Shown piece by piece: positions 1 through 10,196 of a stretch of 64,000 nucleotides of DNA. Numbering within the stretch: the first letter of the stretch is position 1; each line of letters starts with the position of its first letter. This DNA is from Acytostelium subglobosum LB1 (Eukaryota > Evosea > Eumycetozoa > Acytosteliales > Acytosteliaceae): positions 372,001-436,000 of the forward strand of contig NW_012236529.1 of the NCBI RefSeq assembly GCF_000787575.1, in the 5' to 3' direction. The position numbers and the translations under genes were made by a program. A model generated the notes under the pieces. That model made no database searches. It was given only the letters and a program-made list of their open reading frames with translations, and was not told where the DNA came from.

Positions 1-1106
1 CTGAAGAATCCATAGCCAGTGTGTGCGTCGCGGCGAAGTGCATTCTCCTGTCTCGTAGCATTGTTATCCTCATGCGCAAACATGAACGAATCATTGAGCA
101 CCTCCAGGATGCGATCGGACATCTTCTTTTGGAGAATGGTATGCTCGTCTTCATTGTCATCGATGATCGTCCTGCGCTTTGGTCGTCGCTTCTCAATCTT
201 CTCGCGGCCAAGATGTGCCTCCATTCGCTTCAGGTTGTTTTTCTCGGCACGCGACGTCACCTTGTCGGGCTTGGTGAAGTAGTCCTCGTAGTCGGCGGGG
301 ATCTCAAACTTGCCACAAAAGAGCGAGCCGTCGTCTGTGCGCTCGAGGCCGACCTTGGACAGCTCGCTGCGCTCGTCGCGATCGTGATCATACGTTTGCA
401 GGCCCTGCTTCTTGTAGTTCCACAGCTGCCAGCCACTCTCCTTCTTCTCCATGCCCTTCTCCATGAACTCGTTGGAGCGCATCGAGTCGGCGATGAAGCG
501 CGCATCCCCCTTGTTGTCGGGCTCCATCACCTGGTAGCTCTCGCGGATGTATGTTCGACCCGACGGCTTGTAATCCTCGTCATAGTCGTCGTCTGCGTCT
601 TCGGGGCGTACGAGTGAGCGCTCGTCATAATGCCCCGAGTCAATCATTTCGTCCACGCGCTTCTCCATCTTCTTCCTGTCGCTCGCCCTCTTGCCATGAT
701 CGACAAATTGCTCCTGTATCGATGTGATCTTCTCCGGATTGATTGTTCTATGTACTTTAACATTACTCCATGATCCCTCCAATGATGTATCTGATGTGTT
801 GTTGTTGTTGTTGTTGTTGTCTTGTTGCTCACTTTGTTGTTGTTGTTGTTGTTGTTGTTGCTTCTTCTTTAATCGAGACTGTTGATGTAGATGTGATGAT
901 AATGATTTGGGTCTATTCAATGTAGCATATCCATTGTGACCCAATGATGATGTCGATGTTGATGTTGATTGATCAAACAGTATGTTTGAATGATGTGAAG
1001 GTGATGTTGTTGTAATATTATTATATCTTAAATATATATAACATGTATGATGTACATTTAATACACGATTTCTAATGCCATTGCCATGTAGTATATGACT
1101 CAGCAT
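1..1106 (-). CDS. Hypothetical protein with mitochondrial-type N-terminus (3' end outside window)
   Basis: The frame is open from ATG at 1106-1104 to the left edge, at least 368 codons with no visible intron; the stop lies outside the window. The first 40 or so residues are basic, aromatic and almost free of acidic residues (MLSHILHGNGIRNRVLNV), which fits a mitochondrial presequence; this is an inference. A Gln tract and an Asn tract follow. The rest is highly charged, rich in Lys, Glu and Asp, with segments such as ASDRKKMEKRVDEMIDSGHY and KNNLKRMEAHLGREKIEKRR that look helical. I do not recognise a family. A mitochondrial ribosome-associated or assembly protein is possible but unproven. 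Confidence 0.7.
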   Translation of the reverse strand, partial: MLSHILHGNGIRNRVLNVHHTCYIYLRYNNITTTSPSHHSNILFDQSTSTSTSSLGHNGYATLNRPKSLSSHLHQQSRLKKKQQQQQQQQQSEQQDNNNNNNNTSDTSLEGSWSNVKVHRTINPEKITSIQEQFVDHGKRASDRKKMEKRVDEMIDSGHYDERSLVRPEDADDDYDEDYKPSGRTYIRESYQVMEPDNKGDARFIADSMRSNEFMEKGMEKKESGWQLWNYKKQGLQTYDHDRDERSELSKVGLERTDDGSLFCGKFEIPADYEDYFTKPDKVTSRAEKNNLKRMEAHLGREKIEKRRPKRRTIIDDNEDEHTILQKKMSDRILEVLNDSFMFAHEDNNATRQENALRRDAHTGYGFF

Positions 1107-1496
1107 TGTTATCTGTATCTCTGTATCTTTTTATTTCTTTGAAGTGTTTGTCGTCTCGTTCGTCTGACTTTGTGTTGCAAAATGTTAATTTGGAAACATT
1201 GTTGTAGAATCCAAGTTGTATTTATGTACAAATAATATAGCAACTCGAGTATATCCTACCTAGATCTTATACCTGCCAACACTCGTCTCATTGCAAATAG
1301 ATTCAATGGAATGGTAGAATCAAGAGTAACGACGGGAGTTGGGATCGGTCGCATTCACACTAATTGAATATATGAGTAGTTTAGTTCCAATGCGATAAAT
1401 ATAACAAGGGAGAGTTTATGTAGTAGTAACACTGGATATTCTATCGATAGAGTAGAGTTGATAACTGATTAGATTGATTCGGTTGATTGATTGAAG
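1107..1496. other. Intergenic, nothing recognised
   Basis: This is AT-rich DNA between two minus-strand genes. It holds the upstream region of the partial gene on the left and the 3' flank of the ATP-grasp gene. I see no ORF or RNA gene. Confidence 0.5.
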
Positions 1497-3027
1497 TTAT
1501 ATTGATTCAATAGGGAGTGTTGCCACTGGTATCCTCCTACTCCTGGTAATAAAACTTGATGATGTTGATGATGGAATGGTCTTGGAGGGAGGTGACATCT
1601 TGGCCTTGGTTTGTTCTGGATATATCCTTGAGCGAGCCTTCTGGTTTGGCTTACTAATTCGGCGATGATTAATATTATTATTAATATTCAGTCCGGCACC
1701 ATCGACTGGTGTCAAACTATCGGTTTGATTAAGTTGTTGTTGTTGTAATTGATGATGTTGAATATGATGTTGTTGATGTTGATGATCAGATGAATCATCA
1801 GAGTTTGGTGTAGATTGTGATAATGTTGAGGATGTAATTGATATTTGTTTGTTTGTGATCAAGTTGACAATATGACCCAATAGTTGATCAATGAAGCGAT
1901 TGGTGATCACTTGATCGTTGAGGAAGTACAATGTTGGTTCAATCAACTCGCACTCTCCAACACATAATTTACCATTATACCTTAGCTATTGATTGAATGA
2001 TGTTAGTATGAGTGCTCAATTGATTGAATGAATGAGTGGATGTACATACCAAGTCTACACGAGTATATAATATAGAGTTGTTTGATCGACCGACATATTC
2101 CATGACTTTCTTGGCCATGGACAGGTCGTTGAGGTTGGGGTTCGGGTTCGGCTCAACACTACCTCCATAGGTCTCCTGGACACGGAAGTCTGATGGTGGG
2201 GGATGCTTGATGATTGAATGAGAGAACTCTTGATTGAAGAACACGAATGATAACTCGCCCTCTTGCAACACTGATTCGGCGAATGGTTGAATGATCATAT
2301 CAGAGTGTGCCAAGTATTGAGTAAACATATCTTGATATTGTTGCCAATTGTCAGTTGTGAATTGGAATGTGCCATAGCTGTCGGCTCCTAGGCAGGGCTT
2401 CATAACAAATCTTTGTTGATCAGAAGGGAACTTCATCATTCGTTTGCCCTCCTCAATCAATTGGATCAATGTGGTTGTGCATGTTGAAGAGCGATCGATG
2501 AATATACTTGGAATAATATCAATTCCAGCATTCTCCAACTCCAACAAATACTTCTTGTCCCAGTTCCACATAATCTTATCTACATCGTTCAACACTGGTA
2601 TCTTCTGTCTCTTCATATCCAACATCCATTCCTTAAACTTATCAAACTTTGGAACATAATCCTATGAGAGTGTGATGAGTTAGTATGTGCGTGTGAATGA
2701 GGTGGAATAGTTCCAGGTCAAACATACCCAAGTTGATCTAAGGATTAAAAGAGAGTAGTTGGACCATTTGATATCTTTGGCATCCCAGATCACTGGTTCC
2801 ACTGTGAATAGACCAAGGCTCGACAATGTCCTGAACATGATGAGGTCATCATGAGCAAGATTGGGTAGATTTGAACATGTTACCAATCCAATTTTAATGG
2901 TTGGAAGTGGTAGTGTTGTCGTTGATATATGTGATTGATTGAGTGACGATGACTGCCACTGTTGATGCTTTGGAGAGATCAATGCTGGAGGGACACATGG
3001 TCTAATATATTGAACTGACATGGACAT
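1497..3027 (-). CDS. ATP-grasp domain protein (glutathione synthetase/DcsG-like)
   Basis: Three exons (3027-2728, 2661-2050, 1985-1497) give 466 residues; both introns are phase 0 and contain CTAAC branch-point-like sites. Residues about 10-320 look like an ATP-grasp ligase. Visible elements are RFVMKPCLGADSYGT (nucleotide-binding Lys strand and loop), QEGELSFVFFNQEFSHSIIK, DFRVQETYGGSVE, and RVDLLRYNGKLCVGECELIE, which supplies the metal-binding acidic residues. The RVDL/LRYNG junction spans the second intron and supports that splice. Such enzymes join an acid to an amine using ATP; the substrate is unknown. The last 130 residues are a low-complexity His/Gln/Asn tail ending in a basic Ser-rich stretch. 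The closest relatives I recall are bacterial, so lateral origin is possible. Confidence 0.85.
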
Positions 3028-5152
3028 TCTTTAAATAAATATATATAAATATAAATAATAAATAAAATAAATAAATATATGTTACAGGTGTAGTTGAATG
3101 TTGACTGATTGATGGATTGATAGTATGATTGAATAATGTTAATATGATTGTTTGATTTAATTGGATAAATCTAAACACTTAAGTTGTCGTGTGTGATTGG
3201 ACGAATGAGTGTGGGAAGTGTGGAGTTTGGGTAGGGCGAGTATCAGTTGTGATTGATTGACGGATGGATGATTGAGTAGTTGTTGACAATTAGATGTATA
3301 ACAATATATATCTGTTTCCTGACTTTTAAATAATAATGGTATTTGGACTGGACGGACTGGATAGGATTGGTTGAGGTGAAGTCTGATTGGATTGAGGGAG
3401 GGAAGGTGGATCAATCGATCAAACACACACTTTTCTGACTGATTGATTGTATGAAAGAACTAATGAATGTAATGAATGAATGACTGACTTCATTAATTTC
3501 ATTTAGAGCTCGATCAATCACAACCGTTCTATACTATACTATGACTCTTAGAATGATCAAACGACACCGCTCACTCTAGCAAATGCGTAAAACAATATAA
3601 ATAGTCTATGGCTATATAAAGTAGTAATGTGTTTGTGAGTGGCTGGCTTGATGAAGTGAAGAGAACTGATGATATATTATATTATTATTAATGATGATGT
3701 TGTTGTTGTAAAGAGGTCCTAAAGGCATGCCAAGTTAGGAGGATTGGCTTTGGAGATTGAACTGGGCTGGTGCTGGACATATTGTGTTGCAGGGGTGTCT
3801 TTGACATGGAACCTAAAGGTGGTGCTGGGTCAATCACTATCCAAAGATTGTGTTGCCATGGAAAGTAAAGGTAACTGTTCCTTATTAACTATAACTACTT
3901 TGGCTCTGCAGTGCAGTGCCTTTGATCGAACCCCACATTAATGATGATGATGTGTTGGGTGTGAGTGTGATTGAGTGAATCGATTGAATGAGTGAGTGAG
4001 AGATAGATATAAAAAAGGATTGGTACATGTTATTGTTGTTATTGTTGACCTTTCAGAGAAGGCCATCTATCTATCTTTGTGAAGGTATGGTTTGGTGGGC
4101 ACTCACACAACCACAATCACAATCAGTTCCAAACACACAGTGAACCAAATCAATCAGTTAAAGATAACATTCCTAATAAGAGCATAGTGATGGTATTTGA
4201 ATGTCTGGTGGACCGACGAAAAGGTAAAAGGTGGATACAATCATCTTAAGAGAGAGGTCTAACACCTGATCAATATCAGGAAGGTCTCTATGTTGTGTGT
4301 CTGTGTGATTGTGTGAATAGTAAAGGGGTGGACCACAAGTGGTGTGATTGATTGATTGATGAATGATCACTACCACACACTCAATCACATACACACATAT
4401 TCAATCAAATAATCCCACTACACTGGATTATCTTCAATCAATCCTTTCTGGAAGATGGAGGCTAAACCTCTGACCTCAAAGGTTCATGATATTTAATTCT
4501 GTAGATCTGATCCTTTTGACACTGATCATTCGTCGAGCCGACGACTTGGACGACGAAGGAACATGAGCCAACATATCACAAGCCTTGTGGTTTGATTCGA
4601 CCAGTCGAACGGTGGACGATCGGCTTGTCAGGAGGCGGGCAGTCAGACAAGAAAGGCAAGGAAACAAGGTCTGATTGGTAGATTGTGTACAAACACGAAA
4701 TGGTTATTAATTAATTTATTGACTTGAAAAGGAGAAGCTTCAAACAAAGGTGATTACGGTGATGATTGGAGATTGGATGATGATGATGATGTAGTGTGTT
4801 GTGTTGTTGATGCTGTTGGTGTTGATGATGATGTAACAAGTGTCGATTGGTGATGGGATTGTCACCGCCACGGAAGGCCGGCAAGCCAGTCGCAGAAAGG
4901 TATTGTTTGTGATTGGAGTGAGTGAGTGTTGATGATGTTGAAACAAGGGAGTACTATGTATGAATGAATGAATGTAATGTAGCTGAGTTGACAATCGAGA
5001 GTGGAGGGAGGCTGGAAGCTGGAAGCTGGCGGCTGGGTGAAGGGCTATGAATGCTGGATGGAGTTGGATGGGTTGAGTTGGAGTTGGGTTGGGTTGGGAA
5101 GGGGAGGAGGAGGGATTGATGGATGATGATGTTCTACTATGATATCATCTAT
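3028..5152. other. Long intergenic stretch with a GC-rich island
   Basis: About 2.1 kb without a convincing gene. Most is TTGA/TCAA-type repeat and AT-rich DNA. Short ORFs here on both strands are low-complexity or lack a recognisable domain. A GC-richer island at about 3715-3930 with internal repeats is listed separately. A second mixed-composition patch lies at 4490-4670 and a small one at 4850-4910; neither gave a supported exon. Confidence 0.5.
3715..3930. other. GC-richer island with an imperfect direct repeat
   Basis: Two imperfect copies of the same word order follow each other: GGTGCTGG, then ATTGTGTTGC, then ATGGAA, then AAAGGT, first near 3770-3820 and again near 3821-3872. The island ends with the palindrome CTGCAGTGCAG at 3906-3916. 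Composition is clearly richer than the flanks. It may be a non-coding RNA or an old pseudogene; the 65-codon plus-strand ORF across it shows no domain. Confidence 0.3.
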
Positions 5153-6209
5153 CTATTTATAAGTCTCGACGATCTTTCTGCATATCTCGTTAAACAGCTC
5201 ATTGACGTTGTAGCCAGTCTGCGCGGACGTTTCGAAAAAGATGACATCGCCCAACTCTGAAATGTACCTGCTGACCTCATCCACCTGCACCTCGCGGTTG
5301 GGCAGGTCCACCTTGTTGCCGGCGAGTGCCAGAATCAGGTTTGGTGATGCCTGCTTCTGCAACTCAGACACCCATTTCTTCAGTGTCTCAAATGTGTGCT
5401 GCAATGATTGAGTGATTGATTGAATTAATGAATGAGTTGACGTTTCGTTAGTCAATCGCTATGTGTGTTATGTGGCTGTGGCCCGACTCGACCCAGGCCA
5501 ATGAAGTAGTTATTAATGACCACCTACCTTCTTTGTGATGTCGTATACGATGACTGCGGCTGAGGCTCCTCTGTAATATGATTGATTGAATGATTGTGTG
5601 AGTTATATATTACTTATGATGTCGCGCCACTGCAGTGGCTAACACTACACTCCCCTCTCCTGTCCTGACCCAGGCCTGGCTTAGGAGATGATGTGTATGT
5701 CCGTTCATTTAGACCTTGGGCCTTGGACCTAAGCTTGACTTACCTGTAATACATTGGCGTTAAACTTCTATATCTCTCCTGTCCAGCTGTATCCCAAATC
5801 TCGAGCTTCACATTGACACCATTGTCCAATGTTATATTCTTGACCAAAAATGCAGCGCTACATTGTAATTGTTGTTAGCTGATGATCTAGACTGAGCTGA
5901 GCTGAGCTTGTACATGTACACATACCCGATGGTTGAATCAGTAGGTCCAAACTCATTCCTGACCAGACGAGAAGCAATGCATGTCTTGCCTGTATTCATA
6001 TCACCCAACAGTACAAGCTTGACACCCTTCTCCAGCTTTCCTCTGCTATCTGCCGAGTCCACAATGACAGCTATAGTAAAGTTATAATATATGTCAATCA
6101 ATCAATCAATCCAATCAATTATACCTCTTTCAAAATCAAACCTACATCTACGATCTGGGTCACTTGGCTTGGCATCGTTTCCACAACATCCTCCTTGTTT
6201 CTTTGACAT
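5153..6209 (-). CDS. Rab5-family small GTPase lacking C-terminal prenylation cysteines
   Basis: Five exons (6209-6125, 6070-5926, 5857-5744, 5570-5528, 5398-5153) encode 210 residues; one exon is only 43 nt. G motifs are in order: GDMNTGKT (P-loop), STIGAAFLVKN (switch I, Rab5-type), [20 protein letters not shown] (switch II), GNKVDL, and ETSAQ. These place it in the Rab5 subfamily, which controls early endosome tethering and fusion. The protein ends at [10 protein letters not shown], directly after the last helix, with no CC, CXC or CAAX motif. The N-terminus reads [10 protein letters not shown], so a Cys pair there could carry lipid, as in the plant ARA6-type Rab5 proteins that attach through the N-terminus. 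It does not begin with Met-Gly, so classical myristoylation is not predicted. Confidence 0.9.
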
Positions 6210-6273
6210 TCTTCTTTCTTCTTTAATGATAACGCTTTATATAAATATTGATCGAATCTAGATCCTTTGTATC

Positions 6274-6309
<36 letters not shown>

Positions 6310-6884
6310 ATCTGTATACTTTAATATATATATATTGTGTAATAATATCTGTATGTTTGAAATGATGATGATGTGATTGATGTACAACAATGAATAATAT
6401 ACACGTCTTTTGTTCTTCTTGTTATTATGTGTATGTATATGTATAAGTGTGTGTGAGAGAGTGTGAATTGTGTGTTTGAAGGGATGGGATGGAGATTGGT
6501 TGATTGAGAGTGCGAGTGTCAACCTGTTTGTTTTGTTTGTCAGTTGTGTTGTTTGAGTTTATGTATGTTGTTGTCACACCAAACAAACCAAGTCCATAGG
6601 TTTGGAATGAAAAAAAAAACAAACATCGTCTGGCATGCCTCCCCTACTCCAACCAGATATTATTTTGCAAAATTCATGTAAATAGGTATTCCGAAAAGTG
6701 TGTCCTTTGCCATTCAATCGCTTGATCGCTTAAATTAGAATGTACATCATTATCCATTCACTCATTCAATCATACTTCAATCAATCTATCAATCAATCAA
6801 ACAAGGTTTAGTGTAGTGATCAACAAACATTTATATTAGTTTGTTGTTGAGAGTGTTTTTATTGACAATCTGTTAGTTAGTTAT
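6210..6884. other. Intergenic with a GTT trinucleotide run
   Basis: This is the upstream region of the Rab gene and the 3' flank of the secreted protein gene. It is mostly simple sequence, including a GTT/TTG trinucleotide run at about 6274-6309 and GT-rich patches at 6420-6480. The ORFs here are shadows of these repeats. No RNA gene was recognised. Confidence 0.5.
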
Positions 6885-7430
6885 TTAGTAGTGGAATTGA
6901 CCTCCGAATGTTGGCTGGTAGAGACCAGCGCCAAACTGTTGTGGATAGTTATTGTAGATCTGTGGCTGGTTCTGGAGCTGACGGAGATTCTGTTGTTGGT
7001 TGCGCATGTTGTTGATTGATTGGTTGATGGCATCGATCTTGCCCTGCACCTGGGTCTTCTGCGTCTGGAAGGCGGTCTGCACGGCGGCGTCATTGCCCTG
7101 TGGCTGCTGCGAGATTGACTGCTGAAGTCTCTGGATATCCTGATTGGCATGATTGATGTTGGCTTCGACCTGATTGATCTTGCTCTCGTAGAAGGCTCTC
7201 TGGGTTGCACGCTGCTGGTCCTGATATTGTTGCATGGCCTGTTGATTGTATTGGAGTTGATTGTTCATCATCGGATTGTACAATGGTCCATTGTTGTAGA
7301 GTGTGTTGGGAGAGTAGACATGTTGGTGTGGTGGGTAGTACATGCTATTGACTGGTGGAGCCACGATGTAGTGGCAAGATGCAACTGCGATCAAGGCGAC
7401 AAAAAGTATAAACTTGGCAATAAATGTCAT
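6885..7430 (-). CDS. Small secreted coiled-coil Gln-rich protein
   Basis: Single exon of 181 residues. I chose the ATG at 7430, not the upstream in-frame start, because it begins a clean signal peptide (MTFIAKFILFVALIAVASC); the upstream extension is only an Asn/Thr run. After cleavage comes a Tyr/Pro/Asn-rich segment (about residues 20-60), then a Gln-rich helical region with heptad-like spacing (about 60-150, for example KINQVEANINHANQDIQRLQ), and a Gly/Tyr/Phe-rich tail. It is probably an extracellular or vesicle-lumen protein. I do not recognise a named family, and function is unknown. Confidence 0.8.
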   Translation of the reverse strand: MTFIAKFILFVALIAVASCHYIVAPPVNSMYYPPHQHVYSPNTLYNNGPLYNPMMNNQLQYNQQAMQQYQDQQRATQRAFYESKINQVEANINHANQDIQRLQQSISQQPQGNDAAVQTAFQTQKTQVQGKIDAINQSINNMRNQQQNLRQLQNQPQIYNNYPQQFGAGLYQPTFGGQFHY

Positions 7431-8314
7431 TATTTCGATAGTGGAGGTATTAGTAGTAGTAGTAGTATTGGTATTATTATTATTATTAGATGTAATGATA
7501 CTGGATATATTGACTGATTGATTATCCAATCTGTTTAAATACTTGTTGAAATGTTCATTCGTTGGACCACGTCCTTGATCGATGATGCATCATCAACATT
7601 CATTGCTAAAATTTACTTAAGTAATATACGTTGTAGTTTGTGATTGGAGTTCCAAAGTACTGGGCACTTTATCGCCTAATTTGGGAAATGATCCTCCTCG
7701 CTATTCCCTATGAGTGATCAACATTAATCATTCCATTTCCTTATTCGCAATGATATTGAAATTTTTTGATCAAACTACAAATTAAAATATATATTGATAA
7801 TCAATCTTTTGTAAAAAGGATATTACACCAATGTATTTGATTGGATTGAAATTATTATTATATTTTGTGTTGTGTTGATCCAATCAATGACAATAAACAA
7901 TAAATAATTGTGGAACAGTTTTGAATGGAGTTGCGAGTGAAGTGTTGATCAATCAAACCACACAACATACACTTTGGCCGAATTATCTACAGGTCTTTGA
8001 TGAATATTATTCTATCATTTCTTCAAGCATTTGATCCTCCCAGTTTCAATATCAAATAAATTAATATCAGTTAATTAATCTAAAAATTAGATAATACCTA
8101 TAATACCAAATTAAATTAATTAACTATTAATTTTAATTGTTTCCGGGTGTGTGTATAACTCAGGGGGCCCCCTATCCAACATTGCATCGGCTGCGCCGAT
8201 TCCATTATTTACTTCCAATTACACTTTTATATTCTTTTATATTCTTTTGGGGAGTCTAGGGAGGATAATAACTGACACCAGGAGAAAATCTAAGGAGAAC
8301 TCTCCAGAACCACC
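7431..8314. other. AT-rich intergenic, two GC-rich palindromes near one end
   Basis: Upstream region of the secreted coiled-coil gene and 3' flank of the Ala/Pro-repeat gene. Mostly very AT-rich. Close to the Ala/Pro gene lie GGGGGCCCCC (8163-8172) and the stem-loop ATCGGC-TGC-GCCGAT (8186-8200), which stand out from the surroundings. No gene found. Confidence 0.5.
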
Positions 8315-9324
8315 TTAACTAAACAAAGACTGTTAATAAGTTAGTCCAAGCTGGTGATTGTTTCATATAATCACAACTTACCTCCTTCTTCACATTGATG
8401 ATGGTGTAGTCCCCAGCTGGATAAGGAGGCTGAACAATGTTTGGGCTAGGCCTGAGAGGAGCAACATAACCAACAGGAGCTGGATTGGGAGCCGGAGNGT
8501 TAGGGTCTCTAAGTCTGAGATTGGCTCGAACCAAATTCAGGCCAGCCATGATCTCTTCCTTACTACATCCTTGATTAAGAGGTTCCAGTGCTGGTTGTGC
8601 ATCTGCATCTCTCCAGAAGACTCGGACTAGTCATCAGTTAGTGACCATNAAAGCTTGACTTGTGTCAGAGTCAGTACTTACCAGAAGGCTCAGTGATGTA
8701 GATGTGCTCGGTGCCAGCAGGGATCAGAGCGTTGGCGTTGGCCACGGCAGCATTCACAGCAGCTGGATGGTACTCGATGATACATCCTTGGAGATTGCGC
8801 AAGTTATGCAAGTTGGCACTATCAGGATTCTCGAGAATTCTTGCTCGGAGGTCTCTGTACCTCGTGTTGCCATTGACAGTAATGTCAAATTCAATGTTGG
8901 CGTAGTGCACTGTGATCTGACGATTGACTGGTGCAGCAGGTTTGGCGGCAGGTTTGGCAACGACCAGCGCGGCAGGAGGACCACCAGGAGGAGCAGGAGC
9001 ACCGAGGGGAGCAGGCTTAGCAGGGGCAGGAGGGACTTCAATGGTAACGACAGCAACCTCAACTAGAGGTGCACCAGCAAGCGGAGCATCGGCAGGGAGA
9101 GCATCAGCAGGGGCAGGAGCACCCAGGGGAGCAGGCTTAGCAGGGGCATGAGGGACTTCGACAGCAACGACAGCTACCTCATTTAGAGGTGCACCGGCAA
9201 GCGGAGCATCGGCAGGGAGAGCACCAGCAGGGGCAACTACTTGAGCAGGTTGGACAACCGCTTGTTGATTATTCATTCTCTGATATCCTGTTGGTTTGTT
9301 GAATGACCATCCTAAGCTTCGCAT
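8315..9324 (-). CDS. Ala/Pro-rich repeat protein with a possible beta-grasp-like domain
   Basis: Three exons (9324-8682, 8626-8382, 8329-8315) give about 300 residues. The second exon may instead begin at 8608; both choices keep the frame. Residues about 20-130 are an Ala/Pro/Val-rich region made of two 40-residue tandem units. Residues about 130-240 are ordered-looking (RQITVHYANIEFDITVNGNT, then RYRDLRARI), with a strand-strand-helix pattern that resembles a ubiquitin-like beta-grasp fold; this is an inference. A Pro-rich tail follows (APNPAPVGYVAPLRP). No homologue comes to mind. GC content is much higher than its neighbours, and two ambiguous bases (8498, 8649) fall inside the locus. Confidence 0.7.
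8996..9235 (-). repeat. Two-copy 120-bp tandem repeat within a coding exon
   Basis: Two near-identical 120-bp units (8996-9115 and 9116-9235) encode 40 residues each, with the shared core LPADAPLAGAPL followed by PAPAKPAPLGAPA. The copies differ at only a few positions, so the duplication is recent or homogenised. Exact 40-codon spacing keeps the frame. Confidence 0.9.
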
Positions 9325-10196
9325 TAGAGTTTATATACTGATAAACATACAGTCTCATGCAAGTTGATAGGTGTTAGAATGAATGAAAGGTCAATCAATT
9401 GATTGACTAATGCCACAACTTTGATTGTCGCGAGTATTCACAACTTCAAATAAAATAAATAAATAAATATCTCACACAGATATTATTATTAAACAAAATA
9501 AAGATATCTATCTTCAAATTAATTAATTAATTATTTAAATAATCTGATGAGGAAATTGTAATTCTTTCTTTATTTCTCGTGAGGGAATATAATTAATTCA
9601 AATTGAAATTTCAAATGAAAATAATCACTTATCTGATTCAACCAATAGGGTAATCAAATTAAATTGGACATTGTTAAAATATAATCAATAATATATATTC
9701 ATTATTTATCATGTACATTGGGTACTAATCACACAATGATCACTTGAATATCTCAATCAAATAATGAATTATACAAATAAGAAGTTCCTATCAATGTTGG
9801 AAAACAAACACACGTAGTCAATGATCACCACTTCTGTTGTGTATTGACTGTGAGTGTGCGAGGTAGGTGGTGGTGGGTGTGCGTAAATGTTAAGTATTCC
9901 TCTGAGCTGATTGAGTTAGGCCCTATTGTAACAACAACAACAACAACAATGGTGAACAGAACGAACTCACCAATCTTTGAACACATCTGATCCTCATATT
10001 CCACCCTACCTTACCCTACCTAGCATGAATCACTGACTAATAATGGTGAGTGTAGTGGAGTAGTGACCTCCATAGAGTGTGGCTACATGATACTTGGATC
10101 ACTATACCATTCACTCAATAACTCAATTTTAATAACCATATCATACTTATAATAATATAATAATATTGTATTAGCTTATCTTATTGTCCAGTGATC
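9325..10196. other. Divergent intergenic/promoter region
   Basis: This region separates a minus-strand gene from a plus-strand kinase gene, so it should carry both upstream control regions. It is AT-rich with poly-AT patches at 9480-9780. I see a short (CAA)n run at about 9930 but no recognisable specific operator or RNA gene. Confidence 0.45.

Noticed and set aside
3744-3941. 65-codon plus ORF
   Set aside because: No domain, crosses internal repeats out of frame, no splice or promoter support.
6223-6622. Small Thr/His-rich ORFs upstream of the Rab gene
   Set aside because: Translations of simple repeats in 5' flanking DNA; no conservation signal visible.
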